Origin: Corylus avellana
Taxonomy: Eukaryota > Streptophyta > Magnoliopsida > Fagales > Betulaceae
Length of the DNA stretch: 64,000 bases
Assembly: GCF_901000735.1 (NCBI RefSeq)
Contig: NC_081542.1
Span: forward strand, 20,413,093 to 20,477,092
Direction of reading: 5' to 3'
The position numbers and the translations under genes are program-made. Below, piece after piece: positions 1 through 10,160 of this stretch; positions within the stretch are counted from its first letter, which is position 1; the number at the start of each line of letters is the position of its first letter. The notes beneath the pieces were generated by a model that worked only from the letters and a program-made list of their open reading frames with translations, was not told the DNA's origin and made no database searches.

Positions 1-1440
1 AATCAAAAAGTGTAGTACAGTAAAAGCAAAAAGCACTATCGTAATGGCAAAAAGCAAACGCGAACCTTAAAAAAGCAAACGGCAAGGATCGTCATTCAAA
101 GCAGGAGCAAGACAAAAGTGCCACGTCACAAAAGAAGAAAATCGATCAAAGGCAAAGATTATTCACTTAAAAAAAAGGAAAAGTGAAAATTATTTANNNN
201 NNNNNNNNNNNNNNNNNNNNNNNNNNNNNNNNNNNNNNNNNNNNNNNNNNNNNNNNNNNNNNNNNNNNNNNNNNNNNNNNNNNNNNNNNNNNNNNNACAC
301 ATTTGATAGATACCAGTAAACAACATCTGGGGTAAGTGGTTGCTTTTCCTTGCATCCTGTTTTATTTTCAAGATCTGATTCATTACCACTAGCTATTAAA
401 AGTGTTTCATGATAATTGTGGAATCTCTATACTAACCTTCATCTCAGTAGATGATAAAGTTTTATGTTCCATCACTAATTTATAATGCAGTGTAAAAGGA
501 CTCGTGTGGTTAGTGTTTGTCATTTTGTGTAGACACCAAAACAAACAATGGCTTAATGGTTAAACCCTTCTTGCACAAACCCATGTGGGTTCAAAGCAAA
601 GAATGGCAAGAAGTAGTTGTCCAATTCGGCAGACATACTATCAGCTCAACCCTAAGCTAACTTTCACTCTTCCAATGCTTGTTATAAAAGCTTGTGTGAA
701 GGCATGCCAAAAGTGGTTGGGCACAAAGATGAGCAAATGTCAGACAAGAAGTATCGGCCAGAGCAACTCCTATCCACTGAACTTATTACTCAATTTAATT
801 GTCTCATCACTGATGCCACTCCTGCCACATAGAATGGGGGGTACATATTCTATTTTTATATTATATGCATCTTATAACCAAATACATGCAGGAAAAGTTC
901 AATGTATGACGAGTTTGTTTCCGAACTGCCATTAAATAGCTGCCAACAAGATGCTCTGCCTACTAAAGCCTTTAGCCCTGAGCACACCAAGGAGTTCCAT
1001 CCCAAGATGTGAAGAAACTGGGCTTCCTAATTGCTCTAAATATTGAGCTCATGAAAAGCCATTTCACAATTTATAGGGTATCATGGTGGACAAAGGGAGC
1101 TCATTTCCAAGACGCGGAACTTGCTATTGGTGGCTTACAAGAACGTGATCAAAGAGCGTATAGTTTCATACGGCCTAGCATCACTCCGCCTCATACGGTG
1201 GAGCATCACTTCGCCTCTCCATGGCTGAGCATCGCTTCACCACACCAAGGCCAAGCTTCGCCGAGCTTCGCCGCTCCCTGTTGAGTCCATGATCGCCTCA
1301 CCCTCGCTCACTATCACCGGATCTTGCCAAAAGTTCACATGATCCCTAGATTTCCTAGGAATCCAAGCAAAAGGATCCCGAGAGTCACATATCCAAGAAT
1401 GGGGGTATCTAGTTTGAAGATCATCTATGAAATTTGAAGA
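1..1440. other. Unassigned sequence with a 100-N gap
   Basis: Nothing here could be assigned with confidence. A scaffold gap occupies 197-296. The short open frames have no recognisable motif. Because a gypsy integrase remnant starts at about 1441 on the plus strand, part of 600-1440 may be the decayed internal region of the same element. That is inference from position only. Confidence 0.4.
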
Positions 1441-1605
1441 AACGGCTTGGTGAGCGCAAATGAGGCAGTCTTCCCTGCTAGGGTTGGATCGAGAAGCGTT
1501 TCGGCTCAAGTGCAATAATGAAAGCCTCAAGCTACACCTTGACATGCTGTAGGAGAAGCAGGACTAGCCCCAAGAAACCATGGCAACATAACAAGAGTGA
1601 GCGAC
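1441..1605 (+). pseudogene. Ty3/gypsy (Tat/Ogre-like) integrase C-terminal remnant
   Basis: Two adjoining frames give a decayed copy of the integrase C-terminal region of plant Ty3/gypsy pol. From 1441 the frame reads NGLVSANEAVFPARVG, close to the family's conserved tract ending in TEAV-P-E-G. A frameshift follows, and from 1511 the next frame reads NNESLKLHLDML, resembling the following conserved stretch (NDEALRLDLDLL in relatives), then in-frame stops. Integrase inserts retrotransposon DNA into the host genome; this copy cannot be functional. It lies upstream of tandem arrays, a polypurine tract and an LTR on the same strand, in the order expected for the 3' half of a Tat/Ogre-lineage element. 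The match is by eye, so the lineage is less certain than the family. Confidence 0.6.
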
Positions 1606-2086
1606 TTGACACTTCAATCAAAAGAGGCTCCTCGGTGGAAAAAGCCAAAGTGCTTCCCCGAGAACAACTCGGTGAGATACTCGAGGAGCTTTCCCGAGGA
1701 CGTTAGTGAGGAACACAGTCGAAGAGCCTATAACTCATTCTCTTTTGAGAAAAACAGCCAAAGAGGTTTCGCGAGGGGAGTTGGGGACAGCATCCAATGA
1801 CCTTCCAAACTAAACCTCTCGGGCATAAAACCCTCGGAATGTTTGTGGGAGAAAACCGTCTCGAACATAAAATCCTTCGTCAAGGAATGTTCAACGGTCA
1901 GACCAATACAGAGAGTTCGAAACAAGAACTCTGATAGGAGGTTCTAAGGAACTCTCTAGGGTCAAGCACTCAGCCAAAGAGCTTTCCCGAGACCAATCTC
2001 GAGAAACATAACTAAGGCACTTTTCCAAATTTAACCTGGCTTTAGAACATAAAGCCTCTGAAGTAGGATTGTTCTAAAGGATTCTC

Positions 2087-2185
2087 GGGAAGTACAACTG
2101 AAGTTTTCCCAAGTCAAAAGGGAAGTACAACCAAAGTTTTCCCGAGTCAAAAGGGAAGTACATCCGAAGTTTTCCCGAGACTAAA
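2087..2185 (+). repeat. 33-bp tandem repeat, three copies
   Basis: Three adjacent units start at 2087, 2120 and 2153. Each begins GGGAAGTACA and ends around TTTTCCCGAGTCAAAA. The array lies in the presumed 3' untranslated region of the gypsy element whose LTR starts at 2814. The surrounding 1620-2090 sequence also repeats CCCGAG/CTCGGGAAA motifs less regularly. Confidence 0.85.
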
Positions 2186-2254
2186 GGAGACATTGCCAAA
2201 GAAATTTCCTGAGATCAAACTCGGGAAACATAACTAAGGCACCTTTCTAAGTTT

Positions 2255-2531
2255 AACCTGTCAAGAACGTAAATCCTTCAAAGAATGTGTGTTAGAAAAA
2301 GGTTAAACAGCTAACCTGTCAAGAACGTAAATCCTCAAAGAAGGTGTGTTCGAAAAAAGGTTAAGCAGCTAACCTGTCAAGAACGTAAATCCTTCAAAGA
2401 AGGTGTGTTCGAAAAAGGTTAAATAGCTAACTTGTCAAGAACGTAAATCCGTGTGTTCGAAAAAGGTTAAACAGCTAACCTGTCAAGAAAGTAAATCCTT
2501 CAAAGAAGGTGTGTTCGAAAAAGGTTAAATA
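2255..2531 (+). repeat. 58-bp tandem repeat, five copies
   Basis: Units start at 2255, 2313, 2371, 2429 and 2477, each beginning AACYTGTCAAGAA and ending GGTTAARYAGCT. Three full units are 58 bp. The fourth is 48 bp because ten bases around TTCAAAGAAG are missing. Hypervariable tandem arrays between pol and the 3' LTR are a known trait of Tat/Ogre elements, which fits the neighbouring integrase remnant and LTR. Confidence 0.9.
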
Positions 2532-2796
2532 TTTCCTGAGGCCTAGCACTTAGCCAAAAGCACTCTACCGAGCAATCACAAGTAATTTATAAATTACTGT
2601 CAAGATTGCTAGGAGTGATGCATAAATAATATCATTGCAAGCAAATGAAATGACTAGTAGTTTGATCAACCCAAAATGTCCTATTATTCCAAGTATATAA
2701 TTACAAAATAGAAGGGCCAGCTTTGGGAGCTCCAGGGCTTCGGTCGCAAATACGCATAAGATTCCCGATGCCCGACCAGCTGGACAAGTCAGCCAT

Positions 2797-2813
2797 GGGA
2801 ATTGGGGGGTAAC
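2797..2813 (+). promoter_or_regulatory. Polypurine tract of the gypsy element
   Basis: A purine-rich GGGAATTGGGGGGTAAC immediately precedes the TG that opens the LTR at 2814. This is the position and composition of the primer for plus-strand DNA synthesis. Confidence 0.7.
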
Positions 2814-3237
2814 TGTTAGGGATAAAATCCACTATGGGTCCCACTATGTCTTAACAACCCTTAATTATCTCATAAGGTCCTATGTTATCTCAACTACTTC
2901 ATATTATCTCCCCACTATTTCAAATGATTCTTCAATCATCTGAAGGGAGAAGATTAAGGAAGCAGTTACAGAGATAAAACCCTATAAAAGAGAACTCAAG
3001 ACATAGGTAAAGAGGATTGATCATTCATTTTCTCAATAGATAGCTAGCTCTAGCTACATTTAGACCCCATATACGACTGCTAACTTAAGCATCGGAGGGT
3101 CTACGGGGCCTTCCTCAGAGACCTCTTTGACACTCTTATTATTTTGTAGGAGCCCGAAGATTGATGATCATAGACGCTTCGAAGAACGTAAAGATCACAC
3201 CAATAGGAGACTATTAGACCAAAAAAATGCATCAACA
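2814..3237 (+). mobile_element. 3' LTR of a Tat/Ogre-like Ty3/gypsy element
   Basis: The segment opens TGTTAGGGAT and closes ATCAACA, giving TG...CA ends over 424 bp. It follows a polypurine tract. A TATA-like CTATAAAAG sits at about 2983. About 90 bp further on is a tract with GCATCGGAGGGTCTACGGGG, the type of R-region sequence seen in Tat/Ogre LTRs. The 5-bp sequence after it (TTCTC) does not occur just before 2814, so this is the 3' LTR of a longer element rather than a solo LTR. The 5' LTR was not found in the window. Confidence 0.75.
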
Positions 3238-3460
3238 TTCTCTATTTCAAGTCAAATACAAATCATTGCATTCCGTTTCGTACAAAATCTCAAGCACCAA
3301 TAAATAAGAATTAAAATTACAAAAAATGACACATCTTGATCACCTTGACAACATGCAAATGCCACTGACACTTCATAGAGAAATGCTATATATGGAAGAC
3401 CATTTATCTGCATATACGCAGTGAAAGTAGTCCAGAACAAGGATCGGAAAAGGATATATA

Positions 3461-4371
3461 TGTTGGAAATAATTTTGGATGGTGCACAAATTCTCATTGA
3501 TATAAAATCATTACAATCTAAAAATTAACAATAAAATAAATAACATACAAGAGATGAAAATAAGAGTATGGAAAGATCTCACAATGTGCTATAGAATCAC
3601 GCAAGAGCGTTGTCCTTAAAGGTTGATTCATGCCTCCTGGAGTATATAACTCGGTGCGATCGGATTCTTTGACACGCAACCTCCCAGGATTAGACTATAG
3701 CGTCTACCTTCGTTAAGGACGCACTTCCTATAACGAAGAGTAATAGAACAACCCTTTGATTTGCTTGATTAAAAGCCACATAGAGAAAAACACCAAATAG
3801 AACACACTAGGTGGACTTTTATTTTATAGGCAAAAACTAAATAAAAATGCCCGAAAAAATTGGATGTAAATATATAACTGCTTTTTCTCTCTCTCAAGAA
3901 TGCCAACCAAACCATAACAAAAGTAGTCTTTTATATTACTATTTTGCTAGAAAGTGTCAAATTAAGTTTTGGTAAAACTTAAAGAAATTTAATGCCAAAC
4001 GTATTAAATAGTCAAACGGTTGAAGATACAAACCATTAAACTTCACCAATAGAGAAAGTCATTTGGTCAAAAAAATAAAAGATAATTAATGGCCAACGGA
4101 TACAAACGGAAAACCAAAATCAATGGGTTAATGACCAAATGTCATAACATAAAAAATGGAAAATATTTGTTAATGATCAAATGATCAATTGCCATAAAAA
4201 CTTGACAATTAATTCCAACGTTCAAAACTGTAGAACGGAATAAAGACTCATGGATAATTTATATAGTCGAATGGTAAAATAATTTCAAGCAATAGTAATA
4301 AAACTATTAATAACCAATGGCTGAAAAATTAAAGAGTTGAAAACAAGTGTTTGTAACACACAATTAGAACA
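3461..4371 (-). mobile_element. 3' LTR of a minus-strand Ty1/copia element
   Basis: On the plus strand the segment opens TGTTGGAAAT and closes TAGAACA (911 bp). Reading the minus strand, it is directly preceded by the purine run GTGGGGGAT (plus-strand ATCCCCCAC at 4372-4380), a typical copia polypurine tract. The copia pol remnant at 5150-8200 lies upstream in the same orientation. The right boundary is well supported by the tract; the left boundary rests on the TGTT...AACA ends only. Confidence 0.65.
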
Positions 4372-4638
4372 ATCCCCCACATGTTACAAACACTAGGATA
4401 GAAGGAGATTGAAAGCATCCATCGATGTGGTATCCGAAGGTTTTAATCACACCTAGGATAAATAAATAAGAATTTAATGAATCGTGGTAGAGTTACTTTT
4501 AACCAAATCCACAAGTTAATCAAACTTATCACCCATATAACTTTCTCCAAAAAATCAAATCAAGTCAAATCAAATCAAAGAAAATTGGGTTGTTCTAAAG
4601 CGGGTTGGCGCCTTATACAGGCCATGCGCCTCTGGGTT

Positions 4639-5024
4639 TCATGAGGGCTCTAGAGACTTGCCAAAGTCTCATAATCGGCGGCACCACCTCCACACTCACA
4701 TAGGTGACGTCTATCAAGAATGTGTGCAAAGAACATCCCATCCCAACAAGTAGGGACTATGGACCCATTAAGAGTTTTAAACTCATCCTTACTCACTCTG
4801 CATCTTTTGTTGTTATACCATAAAATGGCTTTCATGAGCGCTCTAGAGACCTACCCAAGTCTCATAGGAGATAGCACTTCCACACTCATATAGGTGGTAT
4901 CCATCAGGAGTGTGTGTAGGGAACACCCCATCCCAACAGGTAGGGACTATAGATCCATTAAGAGCTTTAAGCTCATCCTTAATCACTCTACATGTTGTAC
5001 TATCTGACACCATAAGGATGGACT
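4639..5024 (-). repeat. 193-bp tandem duplication in a copia 3' region
   Basis: Two adjacent copies of about 193 bp share GCTCTAGAGAC at 4647 and 4840, then the same order of motifs, including CATCCCAACARGTAGGGACTA. They lie between the RNase H end (about 5150) and the polypurine tract (4372). The short minus-strand frames in each copy are similar because the DNA is duplicated; I see no protein signature. Confidence 0.8.
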
Positions 5025-5403
5025 CATCACTAATCTTCTCAACAAGATAGCTAATAAACATAAATTGACAGTACCATAACTCATTTCACTTGTGACTTCG
5101 TTTCCCATTAAATCTCGTTCATAGGATCTCCAATCATAGAGGTTGGGTATCAATCATAGTGTCATGATTTGGGTATCAGTCCTATCCCCCTCGATGCTTC
5201 TCTCACTAGCCTTCTTGCTAGTGGCTTGGTCAAAGAATCTGCAGAATTCTTTTATGACCTCACAAAGTCCATGGACATATACCGGTCTCAACAAGCTGCC
5301 TCACAATATTGTGCACTTTCTCATTATAAATTCTTTACTCGAGCTTTGGCAGCCTGACAATCACAATAAACACATAGATCCAGCTACGTTAGCATATAAA
5401 GGC

Positions 5404-6440
5404 TGAAAAACTAATACGACTCTAAATCAAACAATCATGTGCGGAAATAAATCATCAATCACAAACACAGAGATTTGTTTACAAAGAGGAAACCATTTAG
5501 AGAACTCTCTAAATGTAAAACCTCTCCGGGGCAGCCAAACCCAGGAAATCAACTAAATCAGCAGAATAACAAGAAATATCTTAATGTCGAAAACTTACAT
5601 AACCTATGCACTTGACATTCAAGTATACCAGACAAGTGACCCACTTATCTGCTACCGCAGTAGTTCTTCCAAAACATCTGGATTGTTCTTCTACGTGATC
5701 TCCCTTCACCGGAACTCCGGTTGACTTTGATTTCTTCAGCTACTTTCTTAGCCCAAAATATATCAAACTCTGATCATAAATCGTACCTATACCTCTATGC
5801 ATAGTTTCAAATATATAGACCATGGACTCCTAGTCCAACTAAAATACAAATTCAAATGCTAACAACCTTATCTGCTACAAGGCGTCCGGATGAGTAGTAA
5901 GCTCGTCCGGACGAGAACTAGTTTCTACGTAGAATTTACATGCAACACATTAGAAGTCCGAACGACATGAATGACCGTTCGGACGAAGCTAGGTTAAAGA
6001 CGCTAACTCTAGTTCTTTGGAGCGGCGCGTCCGGACGGTAATGCAGACGCGGATTCAGATGAAGCTCTCGGGTTTCTTTCATATCTATTGCGTCCGGACG
6101 GTACAGCAGACGAGACTTCAAACGAAGCTCTCGGGTCTTCTTGCATAGCTATCTCGTCTGGACGGTGGTGCAGACGAGACTTCAGACGAAGCTCTCGGGT
6201 TTTCCTGCATAGCTATCTCGTCCGGACGGTGGTACAGACGGGGCTTCCGACGAAGCTTTTTGCAAAAATTTCATTCTTCTGGTCCGGACGTAGTGCAAAC
6301 GAGCCTTCAGACGAATCACTGTGTAATTCATCTATTTAACTTATTTTTGCTATCTCGCACATTGCACATTCAAATAAGCAAATTAAACACAAGTATTTTG
6401 TTCACACGAATCCAGCCAATTCAAAAACTCTAAACTAACA
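5404..6440 (-). mobile_element. Solo LTR (copia type) with target duplication AAGGC
   Basis: The segment opens TGAAAAACTAATACGACTC and closes CTAAACTAACA. It is flanked on both sides by the same five bases, AAGGC (5399-5403 and 6441-6445). There is no primer site or polypurine tract between, so this is a solo LTR left by recombination. It resembles the LTRs of the element at 51298-55736: same opening TGAAAAAC, same closing ACTAACA and a shared internal CTCCGGGGCAGCCAAACCC. From that relation its transcription would be on the minus strand. It interrupts the RNase H part of an older copia element. Confidence 0.9.
6029..6340. repeat. About 64-bp tandem repeat within the solo LTR
   Basis: Five degenerate units start with CGTCCGGACGG-like sequence at 6029, 6091, 6155, 6219 and about 6282. 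They share CAGACGAGACTTCAGACGAAG and GCATAGCTATCT. Looser GTCCGGA/GTTCGGAC motifs continue leftward to 5884. The related LTRs near 51.9 and 55.4 kb carry GGTCCGGAC motifs at the equivalent place. Confidence 0.8.
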
Positions 6441-8408
6441 AAGGCAAATTAAATAAATTAACCAATAGGTTCTTTAGCTATTCTTCTTCAGTTCATGCCT
6501 TCTCCAAGGCAATTAACTCTGACTCCATAGTAAACCTTGCTATGCAAGTCTTTTTGAGGACTTTCAAAAGATAGCTCCTCCAGCCAGAGTAAACACATAA
6601 TAGCCATTAGTAGGCTTTGCTCATCTGAATCAATAATACAGTTGCATTCCTTTCAATATAGCAGGATAATCACAATATGACAAAGCAAAATTAATTGTGC
6701 CCTTTGAGAATCTCAACAATTTAGAGATAGCATTAGAATGGCTCAATACCATGGTTATGAGTATATCTACTCAATTTACTAACAATATATGTAATACCAA
6801 GGCATATACAGTTTGTCAAAACATCAAGCTACCGATGATTTGTGCATATTTTTCTTGCAAAAACACCATCACCATGAATCTTAACCAAGTGTATTTTTGA
6901 ATCATATGGTGTAGACATAGGTGGATAATAAAAGTGCTCAAATCTTTTAAACATCTTTTCAGTATAATATGTATGAGATAAAATAATGCAATCATTATCC
7001 CTAATATCTTTAATGTCCAATTTGACATTAGCTTTACCTATATCTTACATATCAAAATTAGATGCAAGAAATAATCTAACTTTATGTACAACATCAATGT
7101 TAGTTCAAAATAAGCAAGTCATCAATATATCAAAAATAAATAATGACACATTCATTATTGGAAAATTTGCTATGCATTTACTTGCACCATTAATCAAATA
7201 TGTATTAGACAACATCACCTTGTCAAACTTTTCATGCCATTGTTTAGGAGTTTGCTTTAATCTATACAAGGATTTTACTTGTTTGCACACTTTATGTTCT
7301 TGACCGGAGATTACTAGTCCCTCGGGTTGTTCCATATAAATCTCTTCATCATTTAAAAAAATAACTTTGACATCCATTTGATGTATAACAAGTTTATAAA
7401 TATAAGCAATGGCAAATAACATTCCAATAGATGCAATTTTAGTAACCGAAAAATAAGTATCAAATAATTAACATATGCATTTACTTGTAGCTTTTAGCTT
7501 CTAAGTCTACCATGTGCTTATCTATTGTATCATCCGGTTTAAGCTTATTCTTAACCATCTATTTATAACCAATTGATATGCTCTTAGAAGGTAACTCAAC
7601 GAATTCCAAAGCATGGTTAGACATAATTTATTCCAATTCATTATTTATAGCTTCTAACCAAAAAATGCATCAAAAAGAGATTTAATTGCTTCACCATAGC
7701 ATATTGGATCATCATCAACAATATAAGAAATAAAATCCATACCGAGATTCCTTTTCGTTCTAGCTCGCTTGCTTCTTCTCAATTCTTACACATTATCAAC
7801 AATTTTATTAGAAGCACCAAAAAATCATGAAATATTTTTTCCTTATTTTTCAAAGGAACACATGCTCAGAGATAATAACATTTTTTAGATTCAATAATAT
7901 TATTGTAATCTAAAACACCACTCTTGATAATAAGGAATCTATAAAATGAACTATTATATGCAAAACCAATAAAATTACAATCATAGGTTTTAAAACCAAG
8001 TTTCCTCATGTTAGGTTTGAGTAACATAACATTTGCTGAATAACCCCACACTTTGAGGTATTCCAAACAATGCTTATGAATGTGACAAACAAAATAATGG
8101 CTTCCCCCCACACTTTGGTGGATAGCCCAAAAATTGACAATCATAGCATTCATCATTTCTTTTCATTTTCTTGGTGTTGCCAAGATATACATGTATAAAT
8201 CTATCATACTGAATGAAATAAATCAAGTAATCACAAGAAAATAAAATTCCTTAATAGCTCACAAGAACTTTAAGAAATAACTTCTATGAGCCCATTTTTC
8301 TGTAAGTATGATCTATCATTTACTCTTCTTTCTTTTTTGTCAATTGACAGTTCTAAAAGATGTTTCAAAAAATATTAATCATCACTTGTGATTTTTCAAC
8401 ATGATCCT

Positions 8409-8409
<1 letters not shown>

Positions 8410-8443
<34 letters not shown>

Positions 8444-8543
8444 NNNNNNNNNNNNNNNNNNNNNNNNNNNNNNNNNNNNNNNNNNNNNNNNNNNNNNNNN
8501 NNNNNNNNNNNNNNNNNNNNNNNNNNNNNNNNNNNNNNNNNNN
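8410..8543. repeat. (AT)n microsatellite running into a gap
   Basis: An (AT)n run reaches the 100-N gap at 8444-8543, which probably explains the assembly break. Sequence continuity across the gap cannot be assumed. Confidence 0.8.
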
Positions 8544-9948
8544 ATTCATATTTTAGCCCTTAAACTTATATATGTTAATTCCTTAGTATTGTTAGTTTGT
8601 GCCATTTTACTTCATTTTTGTATTTTCTTTATTCTATAGGTTTTTGGAAGAAAAGAAAGCGTTTCTGGAAAAGTTCCAAGCTTAAAGGGCAAATTGGGAA
8701 GACCTAGAAGATTTGGTCAATATTAATCAAATAAAGGACATGATTAAATAGAAATTTCTCAAATTGAAGTTAAAATCGGATTTTATTCAAATTTGGATTC
8801 TGCACATATTTCGGTATTTTGACCATAACTTTCAGCTCAAATATCCGATTGAGGTGATTAAAGCGGCATTGGAAAGTTGATTCGGACTGCCGCTATGCCA
8901 AAATCACCCTACAAGATAAGAACGCAATTCTAGACGAATCCTATTCCGATTTTGACTTAGGTTTTCTTTATCCTAATTGAACTAGGACTTAAATCTCCGA
9001 ATTTCCTAGGATTACTAGGGCTTTTACGACTCTCCTAAGCCCTATAAATAGACCTCTAAGCCTCACAATTCAATACACAATTTCAAGGAGATAACTTTGG
9101 GGAGAGGAATTGGAGGCTACTTCTAGGAGTAGTTTTCGGTTCTTCTTTACCTTTTCTTTTCAGTTTTATTTTAATTAAGTATAACTAACTCTTAAGGTGG
9201 GCTAGATTGAAGCCCTAATTATGTTTATTTAATATTTCAATATTGACACCTTTGTGATAATCATATTGTGTTGCTTAACTTGATTAATTCCTGTTTTCTT
9301 GAATTCCTCATATGTATGTGATTGGCCATTATATGCATGTGGTATGGATTAGTTAATTAAATCAATTTGGATGACTGAGTCCTGGGTTTAATAAGAGTAA
9401 CAAAAGAAATCCACACCGGGTTCTTGGGTTAATCAACATGGAAAACCGGGAATATACACCCATGCCCTCGGTTCAGTGTGTTTGTCGATTTTCATAGATT
9501 TATGCTTTCTTAAAGAACAACTTAGTATACACACATGCTAAATCCTTTAAAAAAGAAAAGAGTTAGAGTATACACCCATGCCTAACTCGTTGCTTAGGAA
9601 AATCTATAGCTTAAGGAGTATACACCAATGCCCTTAGGTTAGCAAATATTGAGTATTTATAATATGATTGGATCATTGGCATATTGTTATATTATCTAAG
9701 TATAATTAGTGGTGAATATCAAAGCCCTACCTTTACCTTTATCTTTATCTTTATCTTTATTTCTTTTCCTTAGTATTAATATCAATCTCATGACAATTTT
9801 GATATTTTAATTAATTCTAAAACAAAATCAATAATCCTCGTGGGATCGATCTCGTACTTGCTACACTACACTATCGTTTGATCTTGTGCACTTACGAGTA
9901 AAACGTACTAAATATTATCTATTAATTTAGGTAATATTTGGCACAACA
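8544..9948 (+). mobile_element. Athila-like Ty3/gypsy LTR, left end in a gap
   Basis: The sequence follows the same plan as the LTRs at 16066-17319 and 20491-21744. A tract ending in a GTATTTT run with TATAGGT/TGTAGGT comes first. Then come GAAGACCTAGA, ATTCTGCACA, CCTATTCCGATTT and CCTATAAATAGAC (TATA-like). A repeat-rich middle and a 3' part with GTGGGATCGATCTCG follow, ending GGCACAACA at 9948. The middle carries short repeats such as GTATACACCCATGCC (9440-9640) and a CTTTAT-rich microsatellite near 9730-9765. No Asp-tRNA primer site follows 9948, so this is a 3' LTR or a solo LTR. Its left end is missing in the gap. Confidence 0.7.
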
Positions 9949-10160
9949 GAGGTCGACGTGAACGTGGCCTCAAGCTGGCAAAAACGGGCCTCAATCATCG
10001 CTTTTTTTGCTGCCATCTGATCTTTTGTTCTTCAATTTGTTTAGCCATCTCATCCATCTCNNNNNNNNNNNNNNNNNNNNNNNNNNNNNNNNNNNNNNNN
10101 NNNNNNNNNNNNNNNNNNNNNNNNNNNNNNNNNNNNNNNNNNNNNNNNNNNNNNNNNNNN
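9949..10160. other. Unassigned sequence and gap
   Basis: The 112 bases after the Athila-like LTR read on the minus strand as a short lysine/glutamate-rich frame (EMDEMAKQIEEQKIRWQQKKR). This is compatible with a gag-like coiled coil but not diagnostic. A 100-N gap occupies 10061-10160, so the join to the copia element on its right is not proven. Confidence 0.4.

Larger units (their letters stand above)
5150..8230 (-). pseudogene. Ty1/copia pol remnant, split by a solo LTR
   Basis: On the minus strand this is a decayed copia polyprotein (integrase, reverse transcriptase, RNase H). Integrase C-terminal sequence lies at about 8156-7866 (YLKVWG, FIGFAYNSS, NNIIES). A linker with RSKRART and VDDDPICYGEAI is at 7790-7500. 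Reverse transcriptase lies at 7422-6690 (YKLVIHQMDVK, YMEQPEG, CKQVKSLYRLKQTPKQWHEKF, then HYxEKMxKRFEHF-type sequence and SKLSRYTHN). The first part of RNase H is at 6690-6446 (YVFTLAGGAI). The element is then interrupted by a 1037-bp solo LTR. RNase H resumes at 5403 and ends near 5150 (YCDCQAA, MDFVRS, ADSLTKPLARRLV). Many frameshifts and stops make it non-functional. Its 3' LTR is 3461-4371. The 5' side is lost at or beyond the gap at 8444. Confidence 0.9.

Noticed and set aside
1237..1545. 102-codon minus-strand frame near the integrase remnant
   Set aside because: It overlaps the plus-strand integrase similarity and has no recognisable motif.
6088..6339. 83-codon plus-strand frame in the solo LTR
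   Set aside because: It is created by the 64-bp tandem repeat inside an LTR.
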